A DNA stretch of 61,590 nucleotides from Bacteroidota bacterium (GTDB taxonomy: Bacteria > Bacteroidota > Bacteroidia > B-17B0 > Aurantibacillaceae): assembly GCA_005787585.1 (NCBI GenBank), contig SYAL01000003.1, positions 1 to 61,590 of the forward strand, read 5' to 3'. The notes beneath the pieces were generated by a model. The model was not told the origin of the DNA, made no database searches, and was given only the letters and a program-made list of their open reading frames with translations. Each line of letters starts with the position of its first letter. Position 1 is the stretch's first letter. Shown here piece after piece: positions 45,133-56,100 of the stretch. A program made the position numbers and the translations under genes.

Positions 45133-47673
45133 ATGGAAAAAATAGAAGTTAATTTACAATTTGAGCGTGTTTTAAGTTTTGTAAATCAAACAAACCAATT
45201 GATTTTTTTAACCGGTAAAGCTGGAACAGGTAAAACAACTCTTTTAAAATATATAAAAGCAAACACCTTAAAACAAATATCAATTATAGCTCCTACAGGT
45301 GTTGCTGCTATTAATGCAGGCGGATCAACTATTCATTCTTTTTTCCAATTCCCTTTTAGCCCATTTATCCCTGCTCTTAAAGAAAGTAGCATTATAGATA
45401 CAAGTAAAAATATTCTTCCAGTGCCAAAATATAATTCTCAACGATTAGCTATTTTCAGAAATTTAGAATTATTAATTATTGATGAAGTAAGTATGGTTAG
45501 AGCTGATATGCTTGATCAGATTGATACGACTTTACGGCAAATTCGAAAAAAAGATCACCTGCCTTTTGGAGGTGTTCAAGTTTTATTAATTGGAGATATG
45601 TTCCAACTTCCTCCTGTTATTAAGCAAGAAGAATGGAAGTTGTTGAATGAAATATATAATAGCCCATATTTTTTTGATAGTCATGTTATAATTAACAACC
45701 CACCAGTATACATAGAATTAGATAAGATCTATAGACAGAGCGAATCCATTTTTATTGATTTATTAAATAAAGTTAGAAATAATCAATTAGATTTAGATAA
45801 TCTGACCCTTCTTAATTCTTTTTATAAGCCAATAATTACACAAAATGATTATCAAAACAGCATCACTTTAACAACTCACAATAGCAAAGCTGATGAGATC
45901 AATTCTAAAAATTTAAATGCAATCAATGAAAAATTATACAAATATAAATCAAAAGTAGATGGTATATTTTCTGATAAAAATTTCCCTGCTGATAGAGAAT
46001 TATTTTTGAAGAAAGGAACCAGGGTTATGTTTCTCAAAAATAATACTGAAAAGAACTATTATAATGGAAAAATAGGCATTGTTTCTTATCTTGATGATGA
46101 TAAAATTATGGTAAAATGTGATGAAGATAAATATGAAATTGAAGTTGAAAAGGAAATTTGGACGAATATTTCCTATAAATTAGACAAATCTACAAAACAA
46201 ATAAATGAAGAGATTTTAGGTAATTTTACCCAATATCCCTTAAGATTGGCATGGGCCATTACCATTCACAAAAGTCAGGGCCTAACCTTTGATAAATTAA
46301 TTATTGATGCAGCAGATTCTTTTAGTTCAGGACAAGTTTATGTTGCTTTAAGTAGGTGTAGAAGTTTAAATGGATTGACATTAAGCACAATAATTAGTTC
46401 AAAAAGTTTATTAAACGACACCAAGATATTAAATTTTTCTTCAAAAAAACAAAATAACGAGCAGGTTAATTCTATTTTTAATTCATCTCAAAGAAATTAT
46501 GTAAAATCAGTTTTATTAAATTTATTTGATTTTACAGAGCAATTTCGGTATAGAAAAGATTTAGGAGGGATTATTCAAATGAATAAATCTAAAATCAATA
46601 ATGAGGGATTGATTTGGAGTGCTTCTTTTTTTGAAACAATTGAAACATTAGTAAATCTATCGAATAAATTTAAAGAACAATTAGAATCTTTAATCAATCA
46701 ATCAGTAATTATAGAACAAGATGAAGTTTTACAAAATAGAATAAAAAAAGCATCTATTTATTTTGAAATAGAAATAAAAAAATCAATTGATGAATTAAAA
46801 AAATGTTTATTAATATCAGAAAGTAAAGAAGCTGCCAATGAAATAAATGAAATATTACAGCAATTTTTTGATTCTATGTTTTTAAAACATGAATTAATAA
46901 AAGGTTGCGTAAATGGTTTTATTTTTGTCGAATTTTTAAACCAAAAACTAAAATTAATTTATCCTGATTTTAAAATAAATATTTACGCTTCTTCCAAAAA
47001 TTCTAAGTTGAGTATTGATGTTCAAAACCCAAAACTTTATCGCGAACTATTAATTTTACGCGACCAAATATGTAATGATGAACAAAAGCCTATTTATTTA
47101 GTAGCTAATGCTAAAACCATCACAGAACTTTCTATTTATCTCCCAACTAATGAAGAACATTTATTAAAGATTTCTGGTTTTGGCGAAGCAAAAGTTAATG
47201 CATTTGGAGCAGAGTTTTTAAAAATAATTAAAGACTATATGATTAAAAATGAGTTAGAATCACAAATGCACTTACTTGAGTTGAATAAGGAAAAAAAACC
47301 AAAGAAACTAAAAAAAGAAAAATCTCATAAATCCATCAATGAATTTTATTCTACAAATAATAAATTTGAAAAAGTGAGTACGAAAGAACAAACATTTAGA
47401 CTTTTTGAACACGGATTTAATTTAGAAGAAATTGCTAATCAAAGAAGTCTTTCTATTAATACAGTTCAATCACATTTAATAACCTATATAGCCAATGGTA
47501 TATTGAAAATAGATCAATTAGTAGATAAAGACAAACAAAAATTAATTTTAAAAGCTTTAGAAAATTTTGACTATAATATTGGTATGAGCCCTATTAAAAA
47601 TAAATTGCCCAACGATGTTTCTTATGCAGATATTCGATTCATGCTAGCTAATAAAATTAATCAATCAAATTAA
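45133..47673 (+). CDS. Pif1-like helicase with RecQ-type HRDC and HTH tail
   Basis: An 846-residue superfamily 1 helicase from the ATG at 45133. The motor shows Walker A GKAGTGKTT (28-36), IIAPTGVAAINAGGSTIHSF (motif Ia region), Walker B IIDEVSMVRADMLD (115-128), GDMFQLPPV (motif III) and the C-terminal WAITIHKSQGLTFDKLIID, then YVALSRC. This is the Pif1/RecD2 pattern. After a linker region (about 480-640) come an HRDC-like domain (YLVANAKTITELSIYLP, then LLKISGFGEAKVNAFG) and an HTH like that at the end of some RecQ proteins (TFRLFEHGFNLEEIANQR). It likely unwinds G4 or forked DNA. It is monocistronic. Confidence 0.92.
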   Translation: MEKIEVNLQFERVLSFVNQTNQLIFLTGKAGTGKTTLLKYIKANTLKQISIIAPTGVAAINAGGSTIHSFFQFPFSPFIPALKESSIIDTSKNILPVPKYNSQRLAIFRNLELLIIDEVSMVRADMLDQIDTTLRQIRKKDHLPFGGVQVLLIGDMFQLPPVIKQEEWKLLNEIYNSPYFFDSHVIINNPPVYIELDKIYRQSESIFIDLLNKVRNNQLDLDNLTLLNSFYKPIITQNDYQNSITLTTHNSKADEINSKNLNAINEKLYKYKSKVDGIFSDKNFPADRELFLKKGTRVMFLKNNTEKNYYNGKIGIVSYLDDDKIMVKCDEDKYEIEVEKEIWTNISYKLDKSTKQINEEILGNFTQYPLRLAWAITIHKSQGLTFDKLIIDAADSFSSGQVYVALSRCRSLNGLTLSTIISSKSLLNDTKILNFSSKKQNNEQVNSIFNSSQRNYVKSVLLNLFDFTEQFRYRKDLGGIIQMNKSKINNEGLIWSASFFETIETLVNLSNKFKEQLESLINQSVIIEQDEVLQNRIKKASIYFEIEIKKSIDELKKCLLISESKEAANEINEILQQFFDSMFLKHELIKGCVNGFIFVEFLNQKLKLIYPDFKINIYASSKNSKLSIDVQNPKLYRELLILRDQICNDEQKPIYLVANAKTITELSIYLPTNEEHLLKISGFGEAKVNAFGAEFLKIIKDYMIKNELESQMHLLELNKEKKPKKLKKEKSHKSINEFYSTNNKFEKVSTKEQTFRLFEHGFNLEEIANQRSLSINTVQSHLITYIANGILKIDQLVDKDKQKLILKALENFDYNIGMSPIKNKLPNDVSYADIRFMLANKINQSN

Positions 47674-47747
47674 TAAGTGTTAGAATTTTAATTCACTCAA
47701 ATTTTAAATTTAATTTTGTACTTTTATTAAATTGATAAAATATCTCA

Positions 47748-48371
47748 ATGAATATTCAAGACATCCCATATATTATTTATGCCGAAGAGACACCAAATCC
47801 ATCAAGCATAAAATTTGTCGCAAATAAATTATTATTAGTTAGCGGCGCATCAGCCGAATATCTTAAAATAAACGAAACATCAGAAGCACCAATTGCACAA
47901 AAATTATTTCAATTTCCTTTTGTTAAAAGAATATTTATTTCTTCTAATTATATAACCATTACTAAAATCGATTCAGTAATTTGGGAGGAAATAAGGGATG
48001 AATTAAGAGTTTTTATAACAAAATATCTAAATAATGGTAATGTTATCATTCAAAAATTACCCGAGCAAAATGTATCTAAAGATTCTTCTTTCAAAGAAAC
48101 AGTTTCTATAAATACTCAGCACTCTGCACCAATTAATGAAGTTGAAAATAAAATTATAGAAGTGCTTGAACAATATATTCGCCCGGCAGTTGAGCAAGAT
48201 GGCGGATTAATTACATTTAAACAATTAAAAGATGGTATCGTAACTGTTCAAATGCGTGGCAGTTGTAGTGGATGCCCCAGTAGCACTATGACTTTAAAAG
48301 CCGGAATCGAAGCTCTTCTTAAAAGATTATTACCCAATGATATTAAAGAAGTTATTAGTGAAGCCATTTAA
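47748..48371 (+). CDS. NifU-like Fe-S scaffold/carrier protein (Nfu)
   Basis: A 207-residue protein with an N-terminal Nfu_N domain (ETPNPSSIKFVAN, 14-26, then FPFVKRIFISSNYITI) and a C-terminal NifU domain (about 135-205) bearing C173 and C176 in GSCSGCPSS. These cysteines hold a [4Fe-4S] cluster at the dimer interface for delivery to target proteins. The domain order matches human NFU1-type and Bacteroidota proteins, not E. coli NfuA. It lies 17 bases before the deaminase gene, so the two may be co-transcribed. TAATTTTG at 47711-47718 could be its -7 box. Confidence 0.93.
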   Translation: MNIQDIPYIIYAEETPNPSSIKFVANKLLLVSGASAEYLKINETSEAPIAQKLFQFPFVKRIFISSNYITITKIDSVIWEEIRDELRVFITKYLNNGNVIIQKLPEQNVSKDSSFKETVSINTQHSAPINEVENKIIEVLEQYIRPAVEQDGGLITFKQLKDGIVTVQMRGSCSGCPSSTMTLKAGIEALLKRLLPNDIKEVISEAI

Positions 48372-48388
48372 TAGTAAACTAAAAAATT

Positions 48389-48853
48389 ATGATTAAGCCT
48401 TCTTTTGATGAAATTTATATGGAACTTGCAGAAAAATTAGCCAAGCGATCTCATTGTGTTAAAGCGCAGGTAGGTGCTGTATTAACTAAAGACACCCGAA
48501 TCGTTTCTTTGGGATACAATGGTCCGCCTGCTGGAACTCATAATTGTGATATAGAGTGGCCCGAAACTGGTTGTGAAAGAGATAGCAAGGGAAGTTGCTC
48601 TTTAGCTCTTCATGCCGAACAGAATGCTATTTTATATGCTGCAAAAAACAATATTAGTATGAACGGATCAACTCTATACATCACACTTTCTCCTTGTATA
48701 GCATGTGCTAGAGTAATATTTACTACAGGAATAAAAAAAGTTTTTTATAAAGATAGTTATTCAAAATTTAAAGGATTAACATCAGATGAAGGCGTTGATT
48801 TTTTAAGACGTTTTGGAGTTGAAGTAATTAAATATAAAAAAAATAAAATATAA
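48389..48853 (+). CDS. Deoxycytidylate deaminase family protein
   Basis: A 154-residue zinc deaminase of the ComEB/dCMP deaminase type. The zinc and catalytic residues are H75-A-E77 in LHAEQNA and C103/C106 in SPCIACARV. The insertion typical of dCMP deaminase, with TGCERDSKGSCSL between the strands, is present and may bind a second zinc ion. It would convert dCMP to dUMP for thymidylate synthesis. Confidence 0.93.
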   Translation: MIKPSFDEIYMELAEKLAKRSHCVKAQVGAVLTKDTRIVSLGYNGPPAGTHNCDIEWPETGCERDSKGSCSLALHAEQNAILYAAKNNISMNGSTLYITLSPCIACARVIFTTGIKKVFYKDSYSKFKGLTSDEGVDFLRRFGVEVIKYKKNKI

Positions 48854-48933
48854 CACATTTAATCTATTTGATTTCAGATTAATATTGATTTCGTTAGACC
48901 TCCTTTTAGATTTTTTTTAAAATTATTTATTTT

Positions 48934-49269
48934 ATGAAAAAAAAACATATTTATTTTTATTTTTTTTTTATTTTTTTATTTCTATTAAGGTCTAATAAAA
49001 ATATTTATTCTCAGGAAAAATCAAAGGTAAATGGACCAAGAGAAAAATCATTTAAAGAACAGTTTAAGTCTAATAAAATAATCAGAGCTGAAAAAAAAGA
49101 AAAAAAAAGAAAAGAACGCGCAGAAAACAAAGCCGTTAAAAAACATCACAAACGTATTCAAACAAAAAAAGTTCGCAAGCGAATGAGGAAGAGTAGTAAA
49201 TCGGCAAATCGACACAACAATAATAAATCTGAGTTTTTTGTTAAAAAATGGCTTAAAAAACATCAATAA
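48934..49269 (+). CDS. Small, very basic exported protein of unknown function
   Basis: A 111-residue protein with a signal peptide (FYFFFIFLFLLRSNKNIYSQ) and a mature part that is over one third Lys, Arg and His. Blocks such as AEKKEKKRKERAENKAVKKHH, split here as AEKKEKKRKERAE and KAVKKHHKRI, then KKVRKRMRKSSKSANR and a C-terminal FFVKKWLKKHQ are helix-forming and cationic. I recall similar short proteins in other Bacteroidota but no known function. Binding to LPS, nucleic acid or acidic polysaccharide is possible. It stands between the dCMP deaminase and the TonB receptor and is followed by a hairpin. Confidence 0.75.
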   Translation: MKKKHIYFYFFFIFLFLLRSNKNIYSQEKSKVNGPREKSFKEQFKSNKIIRAEKKEKKRKERAENKAVKKHHKRIQTKKVRKRMRKSSKSANRHNNNKSEFFVKKWLKKHQ

Positions 49270-49279
49270 AAAAACAACT

Positions 49280-49320
49280 TTAACAATGATTTAATTTTTT
49301 ATAAATTAAATTTTTGTTAA
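49280..49320. repeat. Long AT-rich stem-loop after the basic protein gene
   Basis: TTAACAA (49280-49286) pairs with TTGTTAA (49314-49320), and ATTTAATTT (49289-49297) with AAATTAAAT (49303-49311). That gives 16 base pairs with a small internal loop and a five-base apical loop. It starts ten bases after the stop codon. No T run follows the full stem, so it is more likely a 3' stabilising hairpin or a dyad than a strong intrinsic terminator. Confidence 0.5.
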
Positions 49321-49450
49321 TTGCTTGTGAAAGTTTAATTAGTTGAAATACAGATATTTAATAAATATACCATTTTTTTACTTGTAAAATTAATTAAGCA
49401 TATATAAATTTAAGGCTTGCATTATAGAATAATTAAGATAATTTAACAGT

Positions 49451-52400
49451 ATGAATAAATTTTATTTAGCGACTCTTTTTTTAACTTTTATTGGTTTAAC
49501 AACATTTTCACAAAACGATAATGGCGCCATTAAAGTTAAGTTAGAGGATAGGGCTACCAAAGAGGCTATTCCTTTTGCTAATGTAGTTGCATTTAAAGAC
49601 GGTGTTCAGGTTGGCGTTGGAACAACAAATATGGATGGAGAAGCAGTAATTAAGCCATTATCTCCCGGTAAGTACACTGTTAAAGGTGTTTATGTTGGAT
49701 ATCAAACGCAACAAATTAACGATATTTTAGTTGGAGAGGGTAAAACTATTAATATAACCCTTGGTTTATCAAATGGTGATGGTGTTGCTTTAGAAGAAGT
49801 TATAGTTTCAACATATCAAGTTCCTTTGATCGATCCTGATACAAAATCAGGTCAAACTGTTACTCGAGAAGATTATCAAAACTTAGCTACCAAAGATATA
49901 AATTCAGTTGCCGCAACTACAGCTGGTGTTTTTCAAGCAGATGAAGGACGAGCACTAAATGTAAGGGGTGCCCGTTCGGGACAAACAACCTATTTTGTTG
50001 ATGGTGTTAAAGTATTTGGTAACCCTAATTTACCTCAACAATCTATCGAGCAATTAAATGTAATAACTGGTGGTGTTCCGGCTAATTATGGTGATTTAAC
50101 ATCTGGAGCCATTTCTATATCCACTCGTGGACCTCAATCTAAATATTTTGGTGGATTAGAAGTAATTTCTTCTGAATTAACAGATCCATACGGTTACAAT
50201 TCTTTGGGTTACAGTTTAGGTGGCCCCTTGTACAAAAAGAAAGATTCTACAAGAAGAACGGTAATAGGGTTCTTTTTATCAGGACAGGGAAATTATATCA
50301 GAGAAACATCACCTTCATTTGTGCCTATTTGGGTTTTAAACGATAACAAACTAAAAGAATTAAAAGCTAAGCCCTTAATTCAATCAAAATCTGGGACTGG
50401 ATTTATTCGTAACTCCGAGTATGTCACTAAACAAGACATGTACGATAATGTCATTCGACCAAATAATATTGCTAAATCAATATCAATTAATGGAAAAATA
50501 GATTTTCAACCTAACTCTAATACCAATATTACTCTGGGTGGCTTTTATGACTTTAGTACAAATAATTCAGGTGGTCAGGGATTTAATCAAATTTTTAATT
50601 CAGTAAACAATTCGCAAAATATCAGCCGCACCATTCGAGGTAATTTGTCTATTACTCAAAAATTTGATAATTCAGATGCAAATAAAGAAAAATCTCAATC
50701 AATTATTTCAAATTCGTTTTTTAAATTTTTAGTGAGTTATGAAAATGGAATGTCTAAAAATCAAAGCCAAGTTCATAAAGATAATTTATTTAATTATGGT
50801 TATGTGGGTAAATTTGAACGAAGTTTTTTTGATCAAAGTAATGCACTTACATATAATTATTCGCCTGATTTTTTTATTAACGGACAAACAGTTAATGCCT
50901 ACGTTTATTCCGGTAGATCAGAACTTCCCGTAAAATTCACCCCGGGTACCCTTAATCCTGACGCTGCACTTTATACAAGCTATTTGATTGATAATTCAAG
51001 AACTCCTTTTATTAGTTTAGACTATATTGCTGGTAATAATGGCTTAAGAAATGGCGATAATCCTCAAAGCGTATACAGTCTGTATAATAATTTTGGTGCT
51101 TATCCAGGTGGTTATTCTTTTAATAATCAAGAACAATATAGAATTGCCACTAGTTTTAATACTGATATCAAAAATCATGCAGTATCAGTAGGTTTGGAAT
51201 TTGATCAACGTTTGTTTAGTAATTATGGATTAAACGCTTCAGCTCTTTGGACAAGAATGAGGCAGATAGCCAATCAACACACAGAACAACTAGATAAATC
51301 GAGCCCATTATTAAATCCAGATTTTTCTGGATTAGTACCTTATTATTCTTTTAATTATTTGTACGAAGAAAACAAACAATCTCAATTTTCGGAGAAACTT
51401 TTAGAAAAAATGGGATTACCTAAAAACTTTACTGGTTTTATTAATACTGATGCCTTAGACCCCTCTTTATTCAATATAGATATGTTTAGTGCAGAGGATT
51501 TATTAGGAAATACCAGTGATAATAATATTGTTGCTTACAATGGTTACACACATGATGGTAAAAAAAATACTGAAAAAACAGATATTAATAAATTTTTAAC
51601 TGATACTTCAACAAATGGTAAACTATTACTGCCAATTGGATCTTTCCGTCCAATTTACTCCTCTATTTATTTGATGGACCATTTCGATTTTAGAGATATA
51701 AAGTTTAATATTGGATTGCGTATTGACAGATATGATGCTAATCAGCAAGTATTAAAAGATAAATACGCACTTCATGAATTAGCTCAAATAGGAGATTTGG
51801 GTTCTATAGGCGGTTTACCAGCTGGATTTACAGATAATATCCCAAATAATATTTCTCGAAATGCAGCTATTTATGTTTCTCAAAATCCCAGCGGTGGAAA
51901 ATCTCCAATTTCAATTAAGGGTTATAGAGATGGAGATAAATGGTATAATAGTGAAGGAAATGAAATTTCAGATCCAAATCTAATCGCCTCTTCAGATGCA
52001 AGACCAATTCCACTTTTCAAAGATAATGCTGATTATGATAAAAAAATGTCTACTGCAGCTTTCACAAATTATGTTGCTGCAATTATTCCTCAGCCTCGTT
52101 TAGCATTTTCTTTTCCAATTTCTGATGTGGCTAATTTTTTTGCGCACTATGATGTTTTATCTCAACGACCTACTGGAAGTCAACTATTGCCCTTGGAATA
52201 TTATTATATGAATGCTTCTGGATCAACACCATTAATTACAAACCCAAATCAACAGCCTCAAAGAACAGTTGATTATGAGTTAGGTTTTCAACAGGTATTA
52301 AACGAACGTAAAAATGCGTCATTAACTATCACATCTTTTTATAAAGAAATAAGAGGTCAAATAAATCAACGCGTTGTAGTGGGTGCTTTCCCAAAAAATT

Positions 52401-53167
52401 ATATTATTTATGATAATATTGATTTTTCAACTGTAAAAGGAATTTCTTGTATTTTTGATTTTAGAAGAACAGGCGGCTCAAGAATCAATCTAAACTACAC
52501 TTTACAATTTGCCGATGGTTCCGGATCTAATGCTAATTCTGGAGCAAATTTAGCTTCAACAGGCCAACCTAATTTAAGAATACTTCAACCCCTAGATTTT
52601 GATACCCGACATAATTTTGTATTAAGTTATGATTATCGTTTTGGGAATAAAAAAGATTATAAAGGGCCATCATTTAAAACTAAATCTGACAAAAGTATTC
52701 GACTTTTTGAAGATATTGGTTTTAATTTATCTTTCTTACTTAACTCAGGAAATCCATATACTAGATGGAGTACAGCTGTTCCCACACAAGGCGGAAACGG
52801 TCGTTCAAGTATCGTTGGGCAAATTAACGGTTCGTCAAAGCCTTGGAATTTTAGAGCAAATTTAAGATTAGACAAAAACATTAATTTAACATGGGGTAAA
52901 GATGGCCCTGATGGTGAAAAATCTGCTAACATAAATTTATATCTGCAGGTTTTAAATTTATTTAATACCCAAAATATATTAAATGTATTTAATTACACAG
53001 GTGCACCTGACGATGATGGTTACTTAAGTTCAACACAAGCTCAAGCTGCTCTTGCTCAAGCTAATAGTGCAGTTGCTTATAGTAATATGTATTCAATTCG
53101 TATGAATGCACCTGGCAATTATAGTTTGCCTCGTCAAATTCGTTTGGGCTTATTATTTAGTTTTTAA
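49451..53167 (+). CDS. TonB-dependent outer-membrane receptor with carboxypeptidase-like N-domain
   Basis: A 1238-residue receptor. The signal peptide ends at FSQ (residue 21). A carboxypeptidase-regulatory-like domain follows (about 24-110: LEDRATKEAIPFANVVAFKD, then KPLSPGKYTVKGVYVGYQT). The plug has the region TAGVFQADEGRALNVRGARS, with TYFVDGVKVFG and SGAISISTRG, and the barrel ends in the C-terminal aromatic strand RLGLLFSF. It is first in a unit with the 1496-residue secreted protein (8 bases later) and a PorV/PorQ-like barrel. No SusD partner is present. The cargo, small-molecule or protein, is unknown. Confidence 0.92.
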   Translation: MNKFYLATLFLTFIGLTTFSQNDNGAIKVKLEDRATKEAIPFANVVAFKDGVQVGVGTTNMDGEAVIKPLSPGKYTVKGVYVGYQTQQINDILVGEGKTINITLGLSNGDGVALEEVIVSTYQVPLIDPDTKSGQTVTREDYQNLATKDINSVAATTAGVFQADEGRALNVRGARSGQTTYFVDGVKVFGNPNLPQQSIEQLNVITGGVPANYGDLTSGAISISTRGPQSKYFGGLEVISSELTDPYGYNSLGYSLGGPLYKKKDSTRRTVIGFFLSGQGNYIRETSPSFVPIWVLNDNKLKELKAKPLIQSKSGTGFIRNSEYVTKQDMYDNVIRPNNIAKSISINGKIDFQPNSNTNITLGGFYDFSTNNSGGQGFNQIFNSVNNSQNISRTIRGNLSITQKFDNSDANKEKSQSIISNSFFKFLVSYENGMSKNQSQVHKDNLFNYGYVGKFERSFFDQSNALTYNYSPDFFINGQTVNAYVYSGRSELPVKFTPGTLNPDAALYTSYLIDNSRTPFISLDYIAGNNGLRNGDNPQSVYSLYNNFGAYPGGYSFNNQEQYRIATSFNTDIKNHAVSVGLEFDQRLFSNYGLNASALWTRMRQIANQHTEQLDKSSPLLNPDFSGLVPYYSFNYLYEENKQSQFSEKLLEKMGLPKNFTGFINTDALDPSLFNIDMFSAEDLLGNTSDNNIVAYNGYTHDGKKNTEKTDINKFLTDTSTNGKLLLPIGSFRPIYSSIYLMDHFDFRDIKFNIGLRIDRYDANQQVLKDKYALHELAQIGDLGSIGGLPAGFTDNIPNNISRNAAIYVSQNPSGGKSPISIKGYRDGDKWYNSEGNEISDPNLIASSDARPIPLFKDNADYDKKMSTAAFTNYVAAIIPQPRLAFSFPISDVANFFAHYDVLSQRPTGSQLLPLEYYYMNASGSTPLITNPNQQPQRTVDYELGFQQVLNERKNASLTITSFYKEIRGQINQRVVVGAFPKNYIIYDNIDFSTVKGISCIFDFRRTGGSRINLNYTLQFADGSGSNANSGANLASTGQPNLRILQPLDFDTRHNFVLSYDYRFGNKKDYKGPSFKTKSDKSIRLFEDIGFNLSFLLNSGNPYTRWSTAVPTQGGNGRSSIVGQINGSSKPWNFRANLRLDKNINLTWGKDGPDGEKSANINLYLQVLNLFNTQNILNVFNYTGAPDDDGYLSSTQAQAALAQANSAVAYSNMYSIRMNAPGNYSLPRQIRLGLLFSF

Positions 53168-53175
53168 TTTTTGAA

Positions 53176-56100
53176 ATGAACAAAATTAGTATGAAAAAAG
53201 TAATAATATTATTAGTATCATTTGCAACTATATCTTCATTAGCGAAAGAAAAAGCACCGGGCGAACAGTCCTCTTCAATTAAACTAAATCAAAGAGTATT
53301 AGCTAATTGTGCTGCACCAAAAGCGAGTAAAGAATTTTGGGTAAATAATGTAAGAACTATCATATTTACTGGCGGAGATATGTGGTGGGATAGAGATGGG
53401 AACACCAATGCTTATTACTACATTCCTGCAGTTCAAAATAGAATTAATGGAATCTCTTCTAGTTTTGCAGGATCTATTTGGTTAGGCGGTTTAGATGCAG
53501 GTGGACAATTAAAAGTTGCAGCAATGACTTACCGCCAAAATGGAATTGATTTTTGGCCTGGCCCACTTGATACTATTAATGCTTCAGCCGATCCCGCCGA
53601 ATGTTCCAAGTACGATCAAATTTATACTGTTTCAAGAAACGAAGTAGATAATTTTGTTGCAGGTGGCCCAATTACTCCTGGAATATTAAACTGGCCAGGT
53701 AATGGAGATGTTAGTAAACAACAAGGTCGAAGAATTGCTCCTTTTATTGATGTAAATAATGATGGATTATATGATCCAACAGGCGGTGATTACCCCGCTT
53801 ACGATATTCAGAACTTAGCAGAAAAAAACGAATTAGGGTTTTGCAAAACTAAATTATTTGGTGACAATACTTTGTTTTGGATTTTTAATGACAAAGGAGG
53901 TATACATACCGAAACTCAAGGAGTACCAATTGGTGTTGAGGTAAGAGCTCAAGCTTTTGGTTTTAAAACCAACGATGAGATAAATAACATGACTTTTTAT
54001 AGTTACGAGGTGTTTAATCGATCTTCTTTTCAGTTAAATTCAACTTATTTTACTATTTGGAACGATGCTGACTTGGGTTATTATTTAGATGACTATGTAG
54101 GATGTGACGTAAAAAGAGGTTTAGGATATATTTATAACGCAGATCCATTTGACGAAACTGCAAGTGGAGTTAATGGCTATCAAGATTACCCTCCATCGTT
54201 AGGTTGCGATTTTTTTAAAGGACCATTAGCTGATATTGGAGACAAAATAGATAATGATCAAGATGGAATAATTGATGAGGCAGGAGAAACTATTCAAATG
54301 TCGAGGTTTACTTATTATAATAATAATATTGGAGCTTTTCCTCCTCAAACTACAAATCCTGATATAGCCATTCATTATTACAATTACATGACTGGTTTTT
54401 GGAAAGACGGCTCTAATTTTACTATCGGTGGCAATGCATATGGAGGTACTTCACCGGCAATTTATGTTTATGATGGAAATCCTGTAAAAAATACTGGCTG
54501 GACAGAAAAAGCATCTGGAAATTTACCTGGCGATCGCCGTTTCTTACAATCCGCTGGTCCTTTTACTCTTAAACCAGGAGCTGTTAATGAAATTACTTTT
54601 GGAATGCCTTGGGCCCAGAGCCCATCAAAAGGCGGAAATATACAATCATTAGAATTATTATTCAGTGCAGATGATAAAGCACAAGCATTATTTGATAATT
54701 GCTTTAAATTGCTAGATGGTCCCGAAGCACCTAACATGACTATTCAGGAAATGAATAACGAATTAATTTTTTATTTAACAAACGAAAAAGGTAAATCAAA
54801 TAATTTTAAAAGATTTAATAATGATTATGAAGAAGAAGATATTTCAATTGTATCTGACCCAACTTCTACCATAACAGCTTTAAGTAATCCTGATAAAAAT
54901 TATAGGTTTGAAGGGTATATTGTTTATCAAGTTAAAAATGATGGTGTAACTTCTACAGATCTGAGCGACAGAACCAAGGCAATTCCTATCTTTCAATGCG
55001 ATGTGGCAAATAATTATAGTAGATTAGTGAATTATGAAATCGATAATAATGTTGGTGGATATGTGCCAAAGGTAAAAGTAGATGGGGCTAATAAAGGAAT
55101 TTCATCAACTTTTAAAATTACTGACGATGCTTTTTCTACTTTAGAAAATCGAAAATTAGTAAATAATAAAACCTATTATTTTGTAACTGTTGCCTATGCT
55201 CACAATGAGTATTTAACCTATGCACCAGATGTTCCTGTTTCAATTAGTTCTTCAGCAAATTTAATGGGGCAGAAGAAACCTTATTTAGAAGGGCGTAAAC
55301 TAAAACGCGCTGCAGGAATTCCTCACAATATCGATGCTGAAAAAGGTGGTACAATTGCCCAGTCAGTTTATGGATTTGGCCCAAAAATCACAAGAAAAGA
55401 AGGACAAGGGAATGGCGGAAATCTAATGACATTAACTAACGAATCAGAACTTGCAATTTTAAACTCACCTAATTCATTTGTTGAAAATATTGAATATGAA
55501 TATGGACAGGGACCAATAAATATTAAAGTGGTTGACCCATTAAATTTAGTGGATTCAAAGTTTGAATTTAGATTTATTCAGAATTCTATTGATAAAAAAG
55601 GGCAAGTTCCTTTTGTTGCAAAAACTCCAGCAGATTCCATAAATTTAATGATACAATCAACTCAATCATCATCGCTTTCTACCAAAACCTATACTGGAAC
55701 CCTTGCCACTATAAATGCTAACAATACTAGTTGGGAGTTAAAAGATATTGTTTCTAAAAAAATATATCATCCGAATGAGCCAACTCCATCACTAATTGTT
55801 TCTAATTTAAGTTATAAAGACACTTTATTTCAAGCAATTAATGTTGGTAACGAATTTTATTTTCCTGAATTAGGTTTCTCTATTAAAATAAATCAGGTAG
55901 CAGATCCAGGTGAAGATGTTAATAAATTTTCAGATTTTACAACAAAAGATGCTTCTTATTTAGGTCCAAACCCAGGATCATTTATTGGCGCAAATATTTC
56001 TTATGTCAACGGAACCAGTAATTGGTTAGGATCTTTAGAAGATCAAGATGGAGAAAACCCATTCAATTGGATACTTTCAGGTACTAATAAAACTGCTGGT

